Origin: Gelria sp.
Lineage (GTDB): Bacteria; Bacillota; Syntrophomonadia; Syntrophomonadales; Syntrophomonadaceae
Length of the DNA: 17,812 nt
Assembly (NCBI GenBank): GCA_012839665.1
Contig: DUMX01000249.1
Location: 1 to 17,812 of the forward strand
Direction: 5' to 3'
A program made the translations under genes and the position numbers. Positions 5,977 through 14,684 of this stretch are shown piece after piece. The notes beneath the pieces are model-generated. The model was not told where the DNA came from, ran no database searches, and saw nothing but the letters and a program-made list of their open reading frames with translations. Every line of letters begins with the position of its first letter. Positions within the stretch are counted from its first letter, which is position 1.

Positions 5977-8154
5977 ATGGAGGAGATAAAAAATACCATC
6001 AAAATAGGCGGAATGTCCTGCGCAGCCTGCTCGGCACGGGTAGAGAAGAAATTAAACAGCCTGCCCGGGGTGACCCAGGCTCAGGTTAACCTCCTCAGTA
6101 ACAAAGCTACCATCCTTTATGATCCAGAAGTAATTAAACAAGCGGAACTGGAAGAGGCAGTGCGGCAAACTGGTTACGAGGTACTGGCAGAGGAACAGGG
6201 GATTAAGCTCGATAGCCCAGATGATGATACCGAAATTAAGAATTTAAAGTTATCACTGGGTATTTCTGCTATTCTGGCATTCCCTCTAATACTTAATATG
6301 ATATTGATGTTGTTTAGGGTCCAGGTGCCCTTTTTAAATAATCCCTACTTACAAATAGCCCTGGCCACACCAGTGCAATTCATTATTGGCTACCGTTTTT
6401 ATAGAAGTGCGTTTCTGGCCCTGCGTTCCGGAGGAAGTAATATGGATGTCCTGGTGGTACTGGGTACATCAGCAGCCTATTTATTTAGCCTGTATAATGT
6501 ATTTTTCCAAGGAGACCTGGAAAATATATATTTTGAAGCCTCGGCAACTATTATTACCCTGGTACTATTAGGTAAATACCTGGAAGAACGGGCTAAAAAC
6601 AAGACTTCCGATGCCATCCGAGCCCTCAGCGGTTTGCAGCCCCGTTCCGCCAGAGTAATACGTCAGGGAGAAGAAATGGATGTACCCATAGAAGAAGTTA
6701 GAACCGGTGACCTGGTAGTTATTCGCCCGGGCGAAAGAATTCCTGTTGATGGGACTGTGCAGGAAGGTAGTTCATCCGTTGACGAATCCATGCTAACTGG
6801 AGAAAGCCTGCCGGTGGAGAAAAGGCCAGGTGATGCAGTGGTAGGTGCCAGCATCAATAAAAATGGCAGCCTGAAATTTGTGGTTACTCGTACCGGTTCC
6901 GATACTACCCTGGCTCAGATTATTAGAATTGTAGAGGAGGCCCAAGAATCCAAAGCTCCGGTACAGAAGATAGCCGACCAGGTTTCAGGCATCTTTGTCC
7001 CTGCAGTTATGGGTATCGCCCTTCTTACATTTGTCCTGCAGTTCTGGTTCAACGGTAACATTAACCTGGCCATTATTACAGCAGTTGCGGTCCTGGTAAT
7101 AGCCTGCCCCTGTGCTCTGGGGTTGGCCACTCCTACCGCCATAATGGTGGGAACGGGCAAAGGAGCTGAAAATGGTCTTTTAATAAAGGGGGGTGAATAT
7201 TTAGAACTAATGCAAAAGCTGGACGTAGTGGTTTTGGATAAGACTGGTACCATAACCCGGGGAGAACCTGCCCTTACCGATATTATTACCCTGGGTAATT
7301 ACGGACAGGATGAAGTACTGCGCTGGGCTGGAGTCCTAGAAAAACGTTCCGAACATCCGCTAGGTCAGACCATTTATGCCCGCGCTCAAAAACAGTACGG
7401 CGATTTACCTGACCCCGAAGATTTTAAAAATTATCCTGGTCAAGGTGTAGCGGGAAAAAGCAATGACCTGACATTAACTATCGGCAACCGTAGTTTTATG
7501 CTCAGCCAAGCCATAGATACTACCAACGCTGAAAGCCAGGCTGTTCAGTTGGAGGAAGCAGGAAAAACTGCTATGTATCTGGCTATAGACGAGAAATTGG
7601 CGGGCTTGCTGGCAGTGGCTGATACGATTAAGGAAAACGCAGTTAACGCCATTCAGGCACTTAAAGATATGAATCTTGAAGTATACATGATTAGTGGCGA
7701 TAATCAACGTACTGCACAGGCTATTGCCCGGCAGGTAGGAATCGAAACGGTGTTGGCCGAAGTACTGCCCGAAAAAAAAGCTGAGGAAGTAGAGAAAATT
7801 AGGCAAAATGGAAAAGTAGTAGCGATGGTGGGTGACGGAATTAATGATGCTCCGGCTCTGGCCACTGCTGATATCGGCATAGCCATTGGTACCGGAACTG
7901 ATGTAGCCATGGAAACAGCCAGTATTGTCTTAATGAGTGGTGATTTGCAGGGCATTTCTACGGCTATCAAATTATCCCGCCGAACCATGCAAATTATTAA
8001 ACAAAATCTATTCTGGGCCTTTTTCTACAATAGTATCGGCATACCTTTTGCGGCTCTTGGTTTTTTATCTCCGGTCATAGCAGGAGCAGCCATGGCTTTT
8101 AGTTCCGTATCAGTAGTCAGCAATTCACTACGTTTAAGACGCTTTGAGGCATAG
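5977..8154 (+). CDS. copA: CopA Cu(I)-exporting P1B-type ATPase
   Basis: This 725-residue P1B-1 ATPase pumps Cu(I) out of the cytoplasm. It has one N-terminal HMA domain (GMSCAAC, 12-18), then membrane spans. The actuator loop has MLTGES. The transmembrane copper motif CPC is at 377-379, the phosphorylated Asp421 is in DKTGTIT, SEHPLG is in the nucleotide domain, and the hinge GDGINDAP begins at 619. The last two spans carry FFYNSIGIP and the MAFSSVSVVSNS motif typical of Cu(I) rather than Zn/Cd pumps. It has a single HMA domain where many Bacillota CopA have two. It is third in the csoR-copZ-copA operon, 45 bp after copZ, with AGGGAGA before the ATG. All catalytic motifs are intact. Confidence 0.96.
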   Translation: MEEIKNTIKIGGMSCAACSARVEKKLNSLPGVTQAQVNLLSNKATILYDPEVIKQAELEEAVRQTGYEVLAEEQGIKLDSPDDDTEIKNLKLSLGISAILAFPLILNMILMLFRVQVPFLNNPYLQIALATPVQFIIGYRFYRSAFLALRSGGSNMDVLVVLGTSAAYLFSLYNVFFQGDLENIYFEASATIITLVLLGKYLEERAKNKTSDAIRALSGLQPRSARVIRQGEEMDVPIEEVRTGDLVVIRPGERIPVDGTVQEGSSSVDESMLTGESLPVEKRPGDAVVGASINKNGSLKFVVTRTGSDTTLAQIIRIVEEAQESKAPVQKIADQVSGIFVPAVMGIALLTFVLQFWFNGNINLAIITAVAVLVIACPCALGLATPTAIMVGTGKGAENGLLIKGGEYLELMQKLDVVVLDKTGTITRGEPALTDIITLGNYGQDEVLRWAGVLEKRSEHPLGQTIYARAQKQYGDLPDPEDFKNYPGQGVAGKSNDLTLTIGNRSFMLSQAIDTTNAESQAVQLEEAGKTAMYLAIDEKLAGLLAVADTIKENAVNAIQALKDMNLEVYMISGDNQRTAQAIARQVGIETVLAEVLPEKKAEEVEKIRQNGKVVAMVGDGINDAPALATADIGIAIGTGTDVAMETASIVLMSGDLQGISTAIKLSRRTMQIIKQNLFWAFFYNSIGIPFAALGFLSPVIAGAAMAFSSVSVVSNSLRLRRFEA

Positions 8155-8216
8155 ATTGACATTGGTAAACTGGTAAAGCCAGCAGCTTTTAACCGTTTTT
8201 CTTATATATCTGAATT

Positions 8217-9920
8217 TTAAGGATTACAAATTTTACAGGGTATATATCCAGCAGCCTGGGCTTCTTCTTCGCTTTCAAAGGTCACTATTTCCTCTTGGAT
8301 TAGTTCATGAGCATGTCGACAGTCCAGGTGATGATATTCCTTTGAGTTAGTGCTACCCAGGTAACCCGGAAAGTCAGGTGTTTCCCCGGCTGGCTGAGCT
8401 ATAGGTACGTCTTGAATGACATCGGTTGGTGACGTGATGATAACAGTCTGGGTAGTCCCATCCCACTTCACATCAGCTCCAAATGCCTCACCTACAAAGC
8501 GTAGCGGAGCCAGAGTACGCCCTCCCACAATTTTCCCGGGTACATCCAATTCGTAGGCTTGATCATTGATAAATGCCTCCTCGGCACCAATCTGCAACCT
8601 GACCGTTCTATCGTTACGAACAGCGGTAGCAGTCCTGTTGGTAGAATCCCAATGGACAGTTGCACCAAGTGATTCAAAAATGCGGCGCATAGGAACCAAT
8701 ACGCGTCCACTCTCATTGATAGGTGCTACTTCAAAGCTTAAAGATTTGCCATCCAGCAGAACCCGGATGACTGCCTTCTGTGTACTACCCTTCTGCTGTG
8801 TAACCACCAGTGCATTGCTAAGCAAACGCCCGGGAGGGGTCAAATATTTTCCTTTATATAATAATCCCGAAGATGCTCCCCCATCCAGATTCATGGCATC
8901 GGTTAGCCCCAACTTTTGAGCAACTTCAGCAAGTTCTCTTATAGACACGTTAGGAACCGTTCCCATTACCAGAACGCGGTCGGGACGAATGCCAATGAAG
9001 CTGCGTTGACCACGGTTGGTCGTTATTTTGTCTTCGCTAAAACCCTCTGCCGCTCCGTTGGCCGTAATGCTTCCGTTTTTCAACAAACTCGGACCGGCAC
9101 CAATAGTTGTATACACATTCTCCCACGCAATTGGTACCCCTGGTCTCATGCCACCCGAAAAATCGGTACGATTATACTCCAACCTATAGCTCAGTTCATT
9201 ACCGATTTTAAAGCAGTCCAACCACCTGCTGTCTCCAAATACAATAGTATAGCCGTTGGCAGGAATCCGAGCCTGCCCTTGAACAATCTGTACGACTCGT
9301 TTATTCTCTACAACTGCAGAAGTATAGGAATGGGGACCGGTAGTATTCCCATAGGCAGGTGTGAAAATAGCAATTGCATCAGGTGTGGTGTAATGATGAT
9401 TAAATCCCCAGGCATACCAATTGTTCGGCCATTCATAACTACCATTCACACCACCTTTTATGCTTACATACAAAGAATCCATGAAAAACTGATTATCCTT
9501 AGTAAAACCGACTGCAGTACCGGTATTACCCAGATGGTGAAAAACGCCCCGGCTTTGAATAGTTCCCCATGGAAAAGGTACCCCTTCATAAGCACTGAAA
9601 AAGGTACCATTAATAGCGGCTACCACTTCCCTATCAGCATTCTTACTGCGGGCAGCAATATTGGCCAGACTATCAACTTTACCGATTTGTCCACCAGCTA
9701 TTTCCGCCTCTATCTGGATTGATGGGTCCTTCAGGTCTATGTACACGGCCTGCACATTCCTGGTGCCAAAGGAGCATTTTAAACTATGGCTTTGTGCATC
9801 TACGCTGGCCCCTTGCCCCATAGCTGGTTTCAGTAAAACAGCTAAAAACAGAACCAAAATAAATGAACCGACCATACCAATCTTTTTGACATATTTGTTA
9901 CCGCAAAATACCTTATACAC
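8217..9920 (-). CDS. Exported phosphodiester glycosidase (NAGPA) with stalk domain and Cys/His tail
   Basis: This 567-residue protein has three modules. Residues 10-36 form a signal peptide (Lys pair followed by FILVLFLAVLL). Residues 50-375 match the phosphodiester glycosidase (NAGPA, PF09992) fold, with AAINGTFFS (101-109) and MNLDGGASS (343-351) characteristic. Relatives cleave sugar-1-phosphodiester bonds, for example in wall polymers. Residues 384-500 form a copper-amine-oxidase N-terminal-like domain (VLVPMRRIFESLGA, and LAPLRFVGEAFGADVKWD), a common surface module in Clostridia. The last 42 residues carry YHHLDCRHA (Cys534) and IPCKIC (Cys562, Cys565), resembling the small zinc-binding tail found on secreted nucleases. 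It starts with GTG at 9918-9920, behind AGGAGG. It is convergent with copA across 62 bp. The substrate is not known. Confidence 0.85.
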   Translation of the reverse strand: MYKVFCGNKYVKKIGMVGSFILVLFLAVLLKPAMGQGASVDAQSHSLKCSFGTRNVQAVYIDLKDPSIQIEAEIAGGQIGKVDSLANIAARSKNADREVVAAINGTFFSAYEGVPFPWGTIQSRGVFHHLGNTGTAVGFTKDNQFFMDSLYVSIKGGVNGSYEWPNNWYAWGFNHHYTTPDAIAIFTPAYGNTTGPHSYTSAVVENKRVVQIVQGQARIPANGYTIVFGDSRWLDCFKIGNELSYRLEYNRTDFSGGMRPGVPIAWENVYTTIGAGPSLLKNGSITANGAAEGFSEDKITTNRGQRSFIGIRPDRVLVMGTVPNVSIRELAEVAQKLGLTDAMNLDGGASSGLLYKGKYLTPPGRLLSNALVVTQQKGSTQKAVIRVLLDGKSLSFEVAPINESGRVLVPMRRIFESLGATVHWDSTNRTATAVRNDRTVRLQIGAEEAFINDQAYELDVPGKIVGGRTLAPLRFVGEAFGADVKWDGTTQTVIITSPTDVIQDVPIAQPAGETPDFPGYLGSTNSKEYHHLDCRHAHELIQEEIVTFESEEEAQAAGYIPCKICNP

Positions 9921-10094
9921 TAGCAGTCCTCCTATTCATCCCCCGCTACCGTAATAACATAAAATACTTTAACCCCGTCAGTTTTCCTTAATACATTATG
10001 AAATTCGTCAAAACCTTCCTCTTTCCTTCCTTAGACACTATTATTTTCATATTATGGATTGTGAATGGCATGCTCTATTCTTTGCACAAAAATA

Positions 10095-10118
10095 GACCCC
10101 CTGAAAGTAAAGGGGGTC
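10095..10118 (-). terminator. Strong GC hairpin, possible leftward terminator or attenuator
   Basis: GACCCCCT (10095-10102) and AGGGGGTC (10111-10118) form a perfect 8-bp stem with an 8-nt loop. On the minus strand the hairpin is followed by TATTTTTG, a terminator-like U tract; on the plus strand the tract is poor. No minus-strand gene ends here, so it would act in the leader of the glycosidase gene (start 9920) or stop antisense transcripts. Confidence 0.45.
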
Positions 10119-10234
10119 GTTTAGACATAAGTTAAACTTGCTGGAGAATGTGCGCGTCAATCTAAAATCTTAATCCTGAGGTAAGTAGTAAAAAGCAACA
10201 GTTAGGAAAATAAGACATTAATGGATATACTGTA

Positions 10235-10262
10235 ACAAAATAACACTCCGATCCATATAATA
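10235..10262 (+). promoter_or_regulatory. Possible sigma-K-type (late sporulation) promoter
   Basis: AC (10235-10236), 17 bases, then CATATAATA (10254-10262) matches the mother-cell sigma-K pattern (AC, 16-17 bases, CATAnnnTA). It lies 83 bp upstream of the ATG of the surface-protein gene. The match is short and could be chance in AT-rich DNA, but it agrees with the spore-surface-like protein encoded. Confidence 0.35.
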
Positions 10263-10345
10263 AATTGAGTTTATGCAAAGGGAGGTATAGTGGCTTTTCC
10301 GTAAATCCCAACGATCCAAATATTTATGGAAAGGAGTGTAGAATC

Positions 10346-10981
10346 ATGTCATTTCCAACCATACCCGATATTGATGCAACTATTAGTATTAATAGAAATG
10401 ATGTTGTTAATTTGCTTTTAGCATCAATTGCCTTCGAAGAGCTGGGACTGGCGCACATCATTAATGCTGAAGCAGAAAAAATCCAGTATATTTTAGGAAC
10501 TCTATTGGAACAAACTCCCACCGAACCCCCAACCCAGGATGATTTAATAAAGATTAATAAAAGCGTCAACCAGACTCTAAGGACAGTCATTAAAAGTCAA
10601 ATGCTGCTGCAATTTAAACTGGAAGATTTGATAGAAAACCCACTACCATCAATAACAATAAAGAAATACGTTTCCGGTGATGGCGGGGAGACCTGGAATG
10701 ATGCAGATAGCCCCCCGGGACCAAGTATAACTACAGATCCTATGTTTAAATTTGTCATAACTAACACGGGTAATGTAACCCTAACCGGTGTATCTGTAAC
10801 CGATTCAGTATTAGGACCAATTTCAATAGGAGGGATATTGCCACCCGGAGCATACTTCGAAGAAATTAGAACCGGCACATTCATAGGGGGAGATCAAAGC
10901 AATACAGCGACAGTTATTGGATATTATTCAGATCAACAGGTTGAAGACTCCGATGTCGCATACTATACTGAGCCTACTTAG
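10346..10981 (+). CDS. Probable spore/surface protein with DUF11-like C-terminal domain
   Basis: This 211-residue protein has no signal peptide. Residues 18-50 hold a helical motif, VNLLLASIAFEELGLAHIIN then AEAEKIQ. This motif recurs in Bacillota proteins associated with spore surfaces or clustered with them (family recalled, not searched). A second helix pair follows to about residue 100. Residues 104-211 resemble a DUF11/DUF7507-type beta domain, with KFVITNTGNVTLTGVSVTD and a conserved LPPG turn. Such domains are structural surface repeats. A TTG at 10265 is in frame, but AAGGAG at 10331-10336 points clearly to the ATG at 10346. The gene after it encodes a paralogue of the N-terminal half. 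A strong terminator follows at 11047. Confidence 0.7.
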   Translation: MSFPTIPDIDATISINRNDVVNLLLASIAFEELGLAHIINAEAEKIQYILGTLLEQTPTEPPTQDDLIKINKSVNQTLRTVIKSQMLLQFKLEDLIENPLPSITIKKYVSGDGGETWNDADSPPGPSITTDPMFKFVITNTGNVTLTGVSVTDSVLGPISIGGILPPGAYFEEIRTGTFIGGDQSNTATVIGYYSDQQVEDSDVAYYTEPT

Positions 10982-11046
10982 AAAGGGATTGTTGAACAAC
11001 GAAGAATGCAATTGTAACCTATACCCGAAAAAAATAAACGAGACTT

Positions 11047-11085
11047 GCTTGAGGTGGAGTTTTGACTCCATCTCAAGCCTTATTT
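11047..11085 (+). terminator. Rho-independent terminator
   Basis: A 14-bp stem (11047-11060 with 11065-11078, one G-U pair) and TTTG loop are followed by CTTATTTT. It lies 66 bp after the stop of the upstream surface-protein gene and separates it from its paralogue. Confidence 0.8.
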
Positions 11086-11154
11086 TAGGCCAATTTTTCT
11101 AATCTGCAGCAAGAACAACTCATCCAGGGGGTTAGATTTCTATTTTAATATTTA

Positions 11155-11175
11155 ATTGGTTATTTGTTAACCAAT
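11155..11175. repeat. Inverted repeat upstream of the second surface-protein gene
   Basis: ATTGGTTA (11155-11162) and TAACCAAT (11168-11175) are perfectly complementary around a 5-base spacer. They lie 58 bp before the start codon. They could be an operator or part of a leader hairpin; the sequence does not decide. Confidence 0.4.
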
Positions 11176-11232
11176 AGTGACCCGATTGAATATTAATATT
11201 AACAAACCAGTATCAGAAAGGCGTTGAGTAGT

Positions 11233-11688
11233 ATGACTATGCCTGAATTCCCCCCTCAGCAACACCGTCCTGATTTACATCATGCAATTATCGATCTTCT
11301 GGATTCTATCGCCCTGGAAGAAATCGCTTTATCTCATTTGCTAAATGCAGAAGCGGAGAAAATTCAAAAGTTTATTGGTTATATATCATCATGTACCCCG
11401 CCAGATGTTCTAATAGATTTTAATGTAGTCGTAAATGAAACCCTGGAAACAGTAATTATGAAAGAATGGCTTCTCCTTAGAAAATTGGAGAAAGTCACCC
11501 GGTTTTTCAACCAGCGTTTCCCGCCGCCAATTCCCCCACGTCCACCAGTGCCGCCTTGTCCACCCCATCCACCTTGTCCACCGCGGCCATGTCCGCCCAT
11601 ATATCCTTGCCGCCCCCGGTCCACTTGCAAGATATCTTGCAAACCCAGACGCAAGGTGAAAAAGTATCGACCCTACTGCGAAGAGTGA
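11233..11688 (+). CDS. Paralogous probable spore/surface protein with Pro/Cys-rich tail
   Basis: This 151-residue protein has an N-terminal helical motif (residues 19-50: IIDLLDSIALEEIALSHLLN then AEAEKIQ) closely parallel to the preceding gene. Residues 97-128 are a low-complexity tail of PPCPPHPPCPPRP type. The end is basic and Cys-containing (TCKISCKPRRKVKKYRPYC). A Cys/Pro-rich tail on a helical anchor suggests a cross-linked coat or crust component, an inference. No signal peptide is present. AGAAAGG ends at 11221; the ATG at 11233 is preferred over the in-frame TTG at 11224, which would be only 2 bases from it. The tail is probably Pro-rich by repeat expansion. The stop codon lies within the terminator stem. 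Confidence 0.65.
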   Translation: MTMPEFPPQQHRPDLHHAIIDLLDSIALEEIALSHLLNAEAEKIQKFIGYISSCTPPDVLIDFNVVVNETLETVIMKEWLLLRKLEKVTRFFNQRFPPPIPPRPPVPPCPPHPPCPPRPCPPIYPCRPRSTCKISCKPRRKVKKYRPYCEE

Positions 11689-11724
11689 CCAGGAGACTGG
11701 GTTCATTCCCAGTTTCCTGGTTAC
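11685..11724. terminator. Hairpin terminator shared by convergent genes
   Basis: A 17-bp stem (11685-11701 with 11708-11724, two G-U pairs) has a TTCATT loop. It includes the stop codons of both convergent genes (TGA at 11686-11688 and, on the minus strand, TAA at 11721-11723). The T tract is short on the plus strand (TTT) and absent on the minus strand, so efficiency may be moderate. Confidence 0.65.
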
Positions 11725-12878
11725 TTTGAATATAGATGTTTCCCTGTCAATGGGTCCAGGCGGAAAACATTACACATATCATTTAGAATTTGTATATTTG
11801 CCAGGCCCACATTCATAACGGTATCATTACCGCCATAATAAATAGCTACGGTATCGTCCTTGCCAGTTAATGCACCACAGCTGAACACTACATTAGGAAC
11901 ATGGACATAATCAGTCTCTCTTACTAAACAATCACTTGCACTGGGCATTAATAACGGTTTCGCACTAATGCGGAGTTTACTTGTATTAGTTGGGTCTTCC
12001 AGATCATGGAATGCCACCCCCAGGGTATAAGGGTTCCCAGCCATGGTTGAACGTACACCATGAAAGATGTTTAGCCATCCATATTTAGTCCTAACAGGCG
12101 GGGCGCCTGGACCAATCTTAGCCTGAAATGCACTGGGCCCGTGACCGCTTCTCATGATTACATTACCGATTTCCCATGGTCCAGTAGGACTTGGTGCGAA
12201 ACCTGTACGTATTTCCCTAAATAATCCACCGATATAACCGAAGCCGAAAGCTTCCTTGTCTTTGTCATTAAACCGCAGCAAGGCTATCCAGGTTTTTTTC
12301 TTATCAGGTTCAGGAAATATAACTACATTACGCATGTCTTGTTCAGATATGGGACCATAGCGAATAACAGTTTTAAAGTCCTTGGTTACAGCCATCATAA
12401 CCTTGACCCTATCAGTAACCTGTCCGTGGTAGGCACTGTAAGTTAATACATACAAGCCGCTCCCAACGGGATTAACCCGCATATCTTCCACACCGCCGGC
12501 CTCAGATTCGATAATGGAGGCAATATCCGCACCCTCTGCAAATATATCATTCTCTGTCGCAGGTAATAAAAATGGTCTGGGGTCCACCTTCCAACCATTT
12601 AAGCCATTCTCACTTACAGCTTTTCCTATTACACTACGGCCATCAGCAATATGGGAACGAAAGAGCATTATGGTTTGAGTCTTGCCATTCGCACCAGTCA
12701 CTTTTGCCATTCCTGCATTATGAACCGTGTAAGTATATAAACGAGCATCATCACCCCATATTTTATTGACGTCATGGCATGTTAATATAGGGTTACCAGG
12801 ATAACGTAAAACTGGTTCATTAATGGTTACTGTTCCCTCAAATCCATTCCACTCAACATATGCTTTCGTACAACCCAT
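11721..12878 (-). CDS. GH130-family glycoside phosphorylase/hydrolase-like protein
   Basis: This 385-residue protein is a five-bladed beta-propeller of the GH130 type. Members phosphorolyse or hydrolyse beta-mannosides and related glycosides. Recognisable blocks are YPGNPIL near the start, GGVEDMRV (128-135, with Asp132 at the position of the proposed catalytic acid and Arg134 for phosphate or substrate contact), TKYGWLNIFHGV, and the closing IYYGGNDT. The normal VEDPR block reads VEDMR. No signal peptide is seen, so it should be cytoplasmic or mother-cell located. Minus-strand AGGGGAA precedes the ATG at 12876-12878. A TATAAT lies at 12908-12913 without a convincing -35. Convergent with the surface-protein genes, it may act on glycans of the same structure; that is inference only. 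Confidence 0.8.
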   Translation of the reverse strand: MGCTKAYVEWNGFEGTVTINEPVLRYPGNPILTCHDVNKIWGDDARLYTYTVHNAGMAKVTGANGKTQTIMLFRSHIADGRSVIGKAVSENGLNGWKVDPRPFLLPATENDIFAEGADIASIIESEAGGVEDMRVNPVGSGLYVLTYSAYHGQVTDRVKVMMAVTKDFKTVIRYGPISEQDMRNVVIFPEPDKKKTWIALLRFNDKDKEAFGFGYIGGLFREIRTGFAPSPTGPWEIGNVIMRSGHGPSAFQAKIGPGAPPVRTKYGWLNIFHGVRSTMAGNPYTLGVAFHDLEDPTNTSKLRISAKPLLMPSASDCLVRETDYVHVPNVVFSCGALTGKDDTVAIYYGGNDTVMNVGLANIQILNDMCNVFRLDPLTGKHLYSK

Positions 12879-12913
12879 TTCAATTCCCCTTTTTTCATTA
12901 CGGCATAATTATA
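12879..12913 (-). repeat. 35-bp direct repeat, copy 1 (GH130 promoter/RBS leader)
   Basis: This matches 16023-16057 at 33 of 35 positions in the same orientation. It contains, on the minus strand, TATAAT and the AGGGGAA ribosome binding site used by the GH130 gene. Confidence 0.75.
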
Positions 12914-13212
12914 CGGAAGTAGATTACGCAACTCTGCAAACTGGAATTCAAAATATGTCAGACTTCTGTTTTAAAAACCCTGCTCAATCAAGCCCAAGTT
13001 TATCCAATACCTACATAACAAGGGTTCGGTGATTTTGTAGGTCCTCTCCCAGATTATAAATTAGCTTCTATTAATTATATAAATGATGCGCCTTAATTGT
13101 AAGTACAGGTTATACTCATTTCCTACTACCCTGGACCCTCATTCATATGATAATATAGTCGAGTATACGACAATTCTTATAGTTGTAAATGAATATTCAG
13201 AGGGTTACGGAA
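12914..13212. other. Gene-free interval between divergent genes
   Basis: This is the divergent region between the GH130 gene and the acyltransferase operon. It contains an imperfect hairpin (ACCTACA at 13009-13015 with TGTAGGT at 13036-13042). A TATAGT near 13179 is a possible -10 for the plus-strand operon. Nothing else is convincing. Confidence 0.4.
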
Positions 13213-14673
13213 TTGCAGTTCAACTCGTACATATTTATCCTGGCATTTTTGCCATTTACATTAATCGCTTATTATCAATTGCATAAATTGGGATGGAACT
13301 TGCTGGCCAAAGCTCTGCTCCTGGTCATGTCCCTGGTTTTTTATTCGTATTTCAACTTTAGATATCTTTATATCATTTGCGCCAGCATACTTCTAAACTA
13401 CTTTTTTTCCAAACTATTGCTGGCCTCCGGGCGAACTGCTGCGCAAAAAAAGTGGCTTCTTTTCATTGTAATCAGTTTAAATCTTCTGATACTGTTTTAC
13501 TTTAAATACTACAATTTCTTTATCGAAAATATCAATCTGCTATTTCAGGATTCATTTGAGCTGAGATATATCATCCTGCCATTGGGTATCAGTTTCCTGA
13601 CCTTTCAGCAAATTGCCTATGTAGTTGACTCCTACCGGGGAGAAACGACTGATTACAGTTTCCTGGACTATGCGGTTTTTGTAGCCTTTTTCCCGCGTTT
13701 GATTGCAGGACCTATCGTTTTACATGATGAATTCATGCCCCAGCTTAACGAAAAGAAAAATCATAGTATAAACTACGAAAATTTTTCATATGGTATTTTG
13801 ATGTTTGCCATGGGCCTGGCCAAAAAAATTTTTATTGCCGATGTTTTTGCCCAGGCGGTAAACTGGGGCTATGGTTCGGTTGGATCATTAACCTCTCTGG
13901 ATGCGTTCATTGTAATGCTATCTTATACCTTCCAGATATACTTTGACTTCAGCAGTTATACTGATATGGCCATAGGTATTGGGCTGATGTTCAATATCAA
14001 GCTACCGATCAACTTTAACTCACCCTATAAGGCTCTGTCGATCCAGGATTTCTGGAAAAGATGGCATATTACCTTAACCAGATTCCTGACCAGGTATATA
14101 TATATCCCGCTGGGCGGCAACCGCAAAGGACCAGTCCGGACTTACGCCAATATTATGATCGTGTTCCTGATCAGCGGTTTCTGGCATGGAGCTAATTGGA
14201 CCTTTGTTCTGTGGGGGTTCCTGCATGGCCTGACCAGTGTCTTGACCAGAAGGTTTACAACCCAATGGAATAAGATGCATAAGGTCCTGCAATGGTTTGT
14301 AACCTTCTTATTTGTCAACATTGCCTGGGTATTCTTCAGAGCGGACTCTATCACCCAGGGTTTTAGCATTATCAAAAGAATAGCGGAGTTTCAAACTCCG
14401 GCGGTTTCGCCAACCCTGTTGGAATGTTTTGAGGTGCCGGTAATCACCGGGTTGGAAAGCCGGCTTCATGTGGTAAACTCCAGTGCATGGGTCAACGGGC
14501 TTGATATGATGTTGTTTTTGGCTTTCGCCTTTGTCATTATCCTTTTGTGTAAGAATTTACATGAGATCGAGTTTAAACCTACGATAGTCAACGCCGTGTT
14601 CACCGTGATTCTGCTGGTGTGCTCTATACTGTCCATGTCGTCAATTTCGGCCTTCATCTACCAGGGATTTTAA
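13213..14673 (+). CDS. MBOAT-family O-acyltransferase (AlgI/PatA-like)
   Basis: This 486-residue polytopic membrane protein has about ten hydrophobic spans. It has the family signatures LPLGISFLTFQQIAYVVD, IAGPIV, FDFSSYTDMAIGIG, FWKRWHITLTRF (His285) and the catalytic block SGFWHGANW (His325). Members pass acyl, usually acetyl, groups across the membrane onto extracytoplasmic glycans such as alginate or peptidoglycan. An ATG at 13189 is in frame but has no ribosome binding site. AGAGGG at 13199-13204 is 8 bases before the TTG at 13213, which also gives the family-typical short start MQFNSYIFILAFLP. The SGNH partner gene starts 11 bases downstream of its stop, so the two form an operon. Confidence 0.9.
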   Translation: MQFNSYIFILAFLPFTLIAYYQLHKLGWNLLAKALLLVMSLVFYSYFNFRYLYIICASILLNYFFSKLLLASGRTAAQKKWLLFIVISLNLLILFYFKYYNFFIENINLLFQDSFELRYIILPLGISFLTFQQIAYVVDSYRGETTDYSFLDYAVFVAFFPRLIAGPIVLHDEFMPQLNEKKNHSINYENFSYGILMFAMGLAKKIFIADVFAQAVNWGYGSVGSLTSLDAFIVMLSYTFQIYFDFSSYTDMAIGIGLMFNIKLPINFNSPYKALSIQDFWKRWHITLTRFLTRYIYIPLGGNRKGPVRTYANIMIVFLISGFWHGANWTFVLWGFLHGLTSVLTRRFTTQWNKMHKVLQWFVTFLFVNIAWVFFRADSITQGFSIIKRIAEFQTPAVSPTLLECFEVPVITGLESRLHVVNSSAWVNGLDMMLFLAFAFVIILLCKNLHEIEFKPTIVNAVFTVILLVCSILSMSSISAFIYQGF

Positions 14674-14684
14674 GGGGTGTGGTG

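Larger units (their letters stand above)
9921..10345. other. Gene-free interval
   Basis: This 425-bp interval lies between the start of the phosphodiester glycosidase gene and the next plus-strand gene. It contains the glycosidase ribosome binding site, the strong hairpin at 10095-10118, and a possible sporulation-type promoter at 10235-10262. I see no tRNA or recognisable riboswitch. Confidence 0.5.

Noticed and set aside
8155..8216. A weak hairpin (AAAGC and GCTTT) between copA and the glycosidase gene as a terminator.
   Set aside because: The stem is only 5 bp and AT-rich; not strong enough to annotate.
8916..9722. A long plus-strand frame of 268 codons.
   Set aside because: It lies wholly antisense to the phosphodiester glycosidase gene, which has a signal peptide, known motifs and a ribosome binding site.
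9998..10135. A 45-codon plus-strand frame starting ATG with a hydrophobic centre (TIIFILWIVNGML).
   Set aside because: There is no ribosome binding site before the ATG and the frame runs through the strong hairpin; it is probably chance.
11379..11706. Two minus-strand frames rich in Gly/Arg or Trp.
   Set aside because: They are shadows of the Pro/Cys-rich codons of the surface-protein gene on the plus strand.
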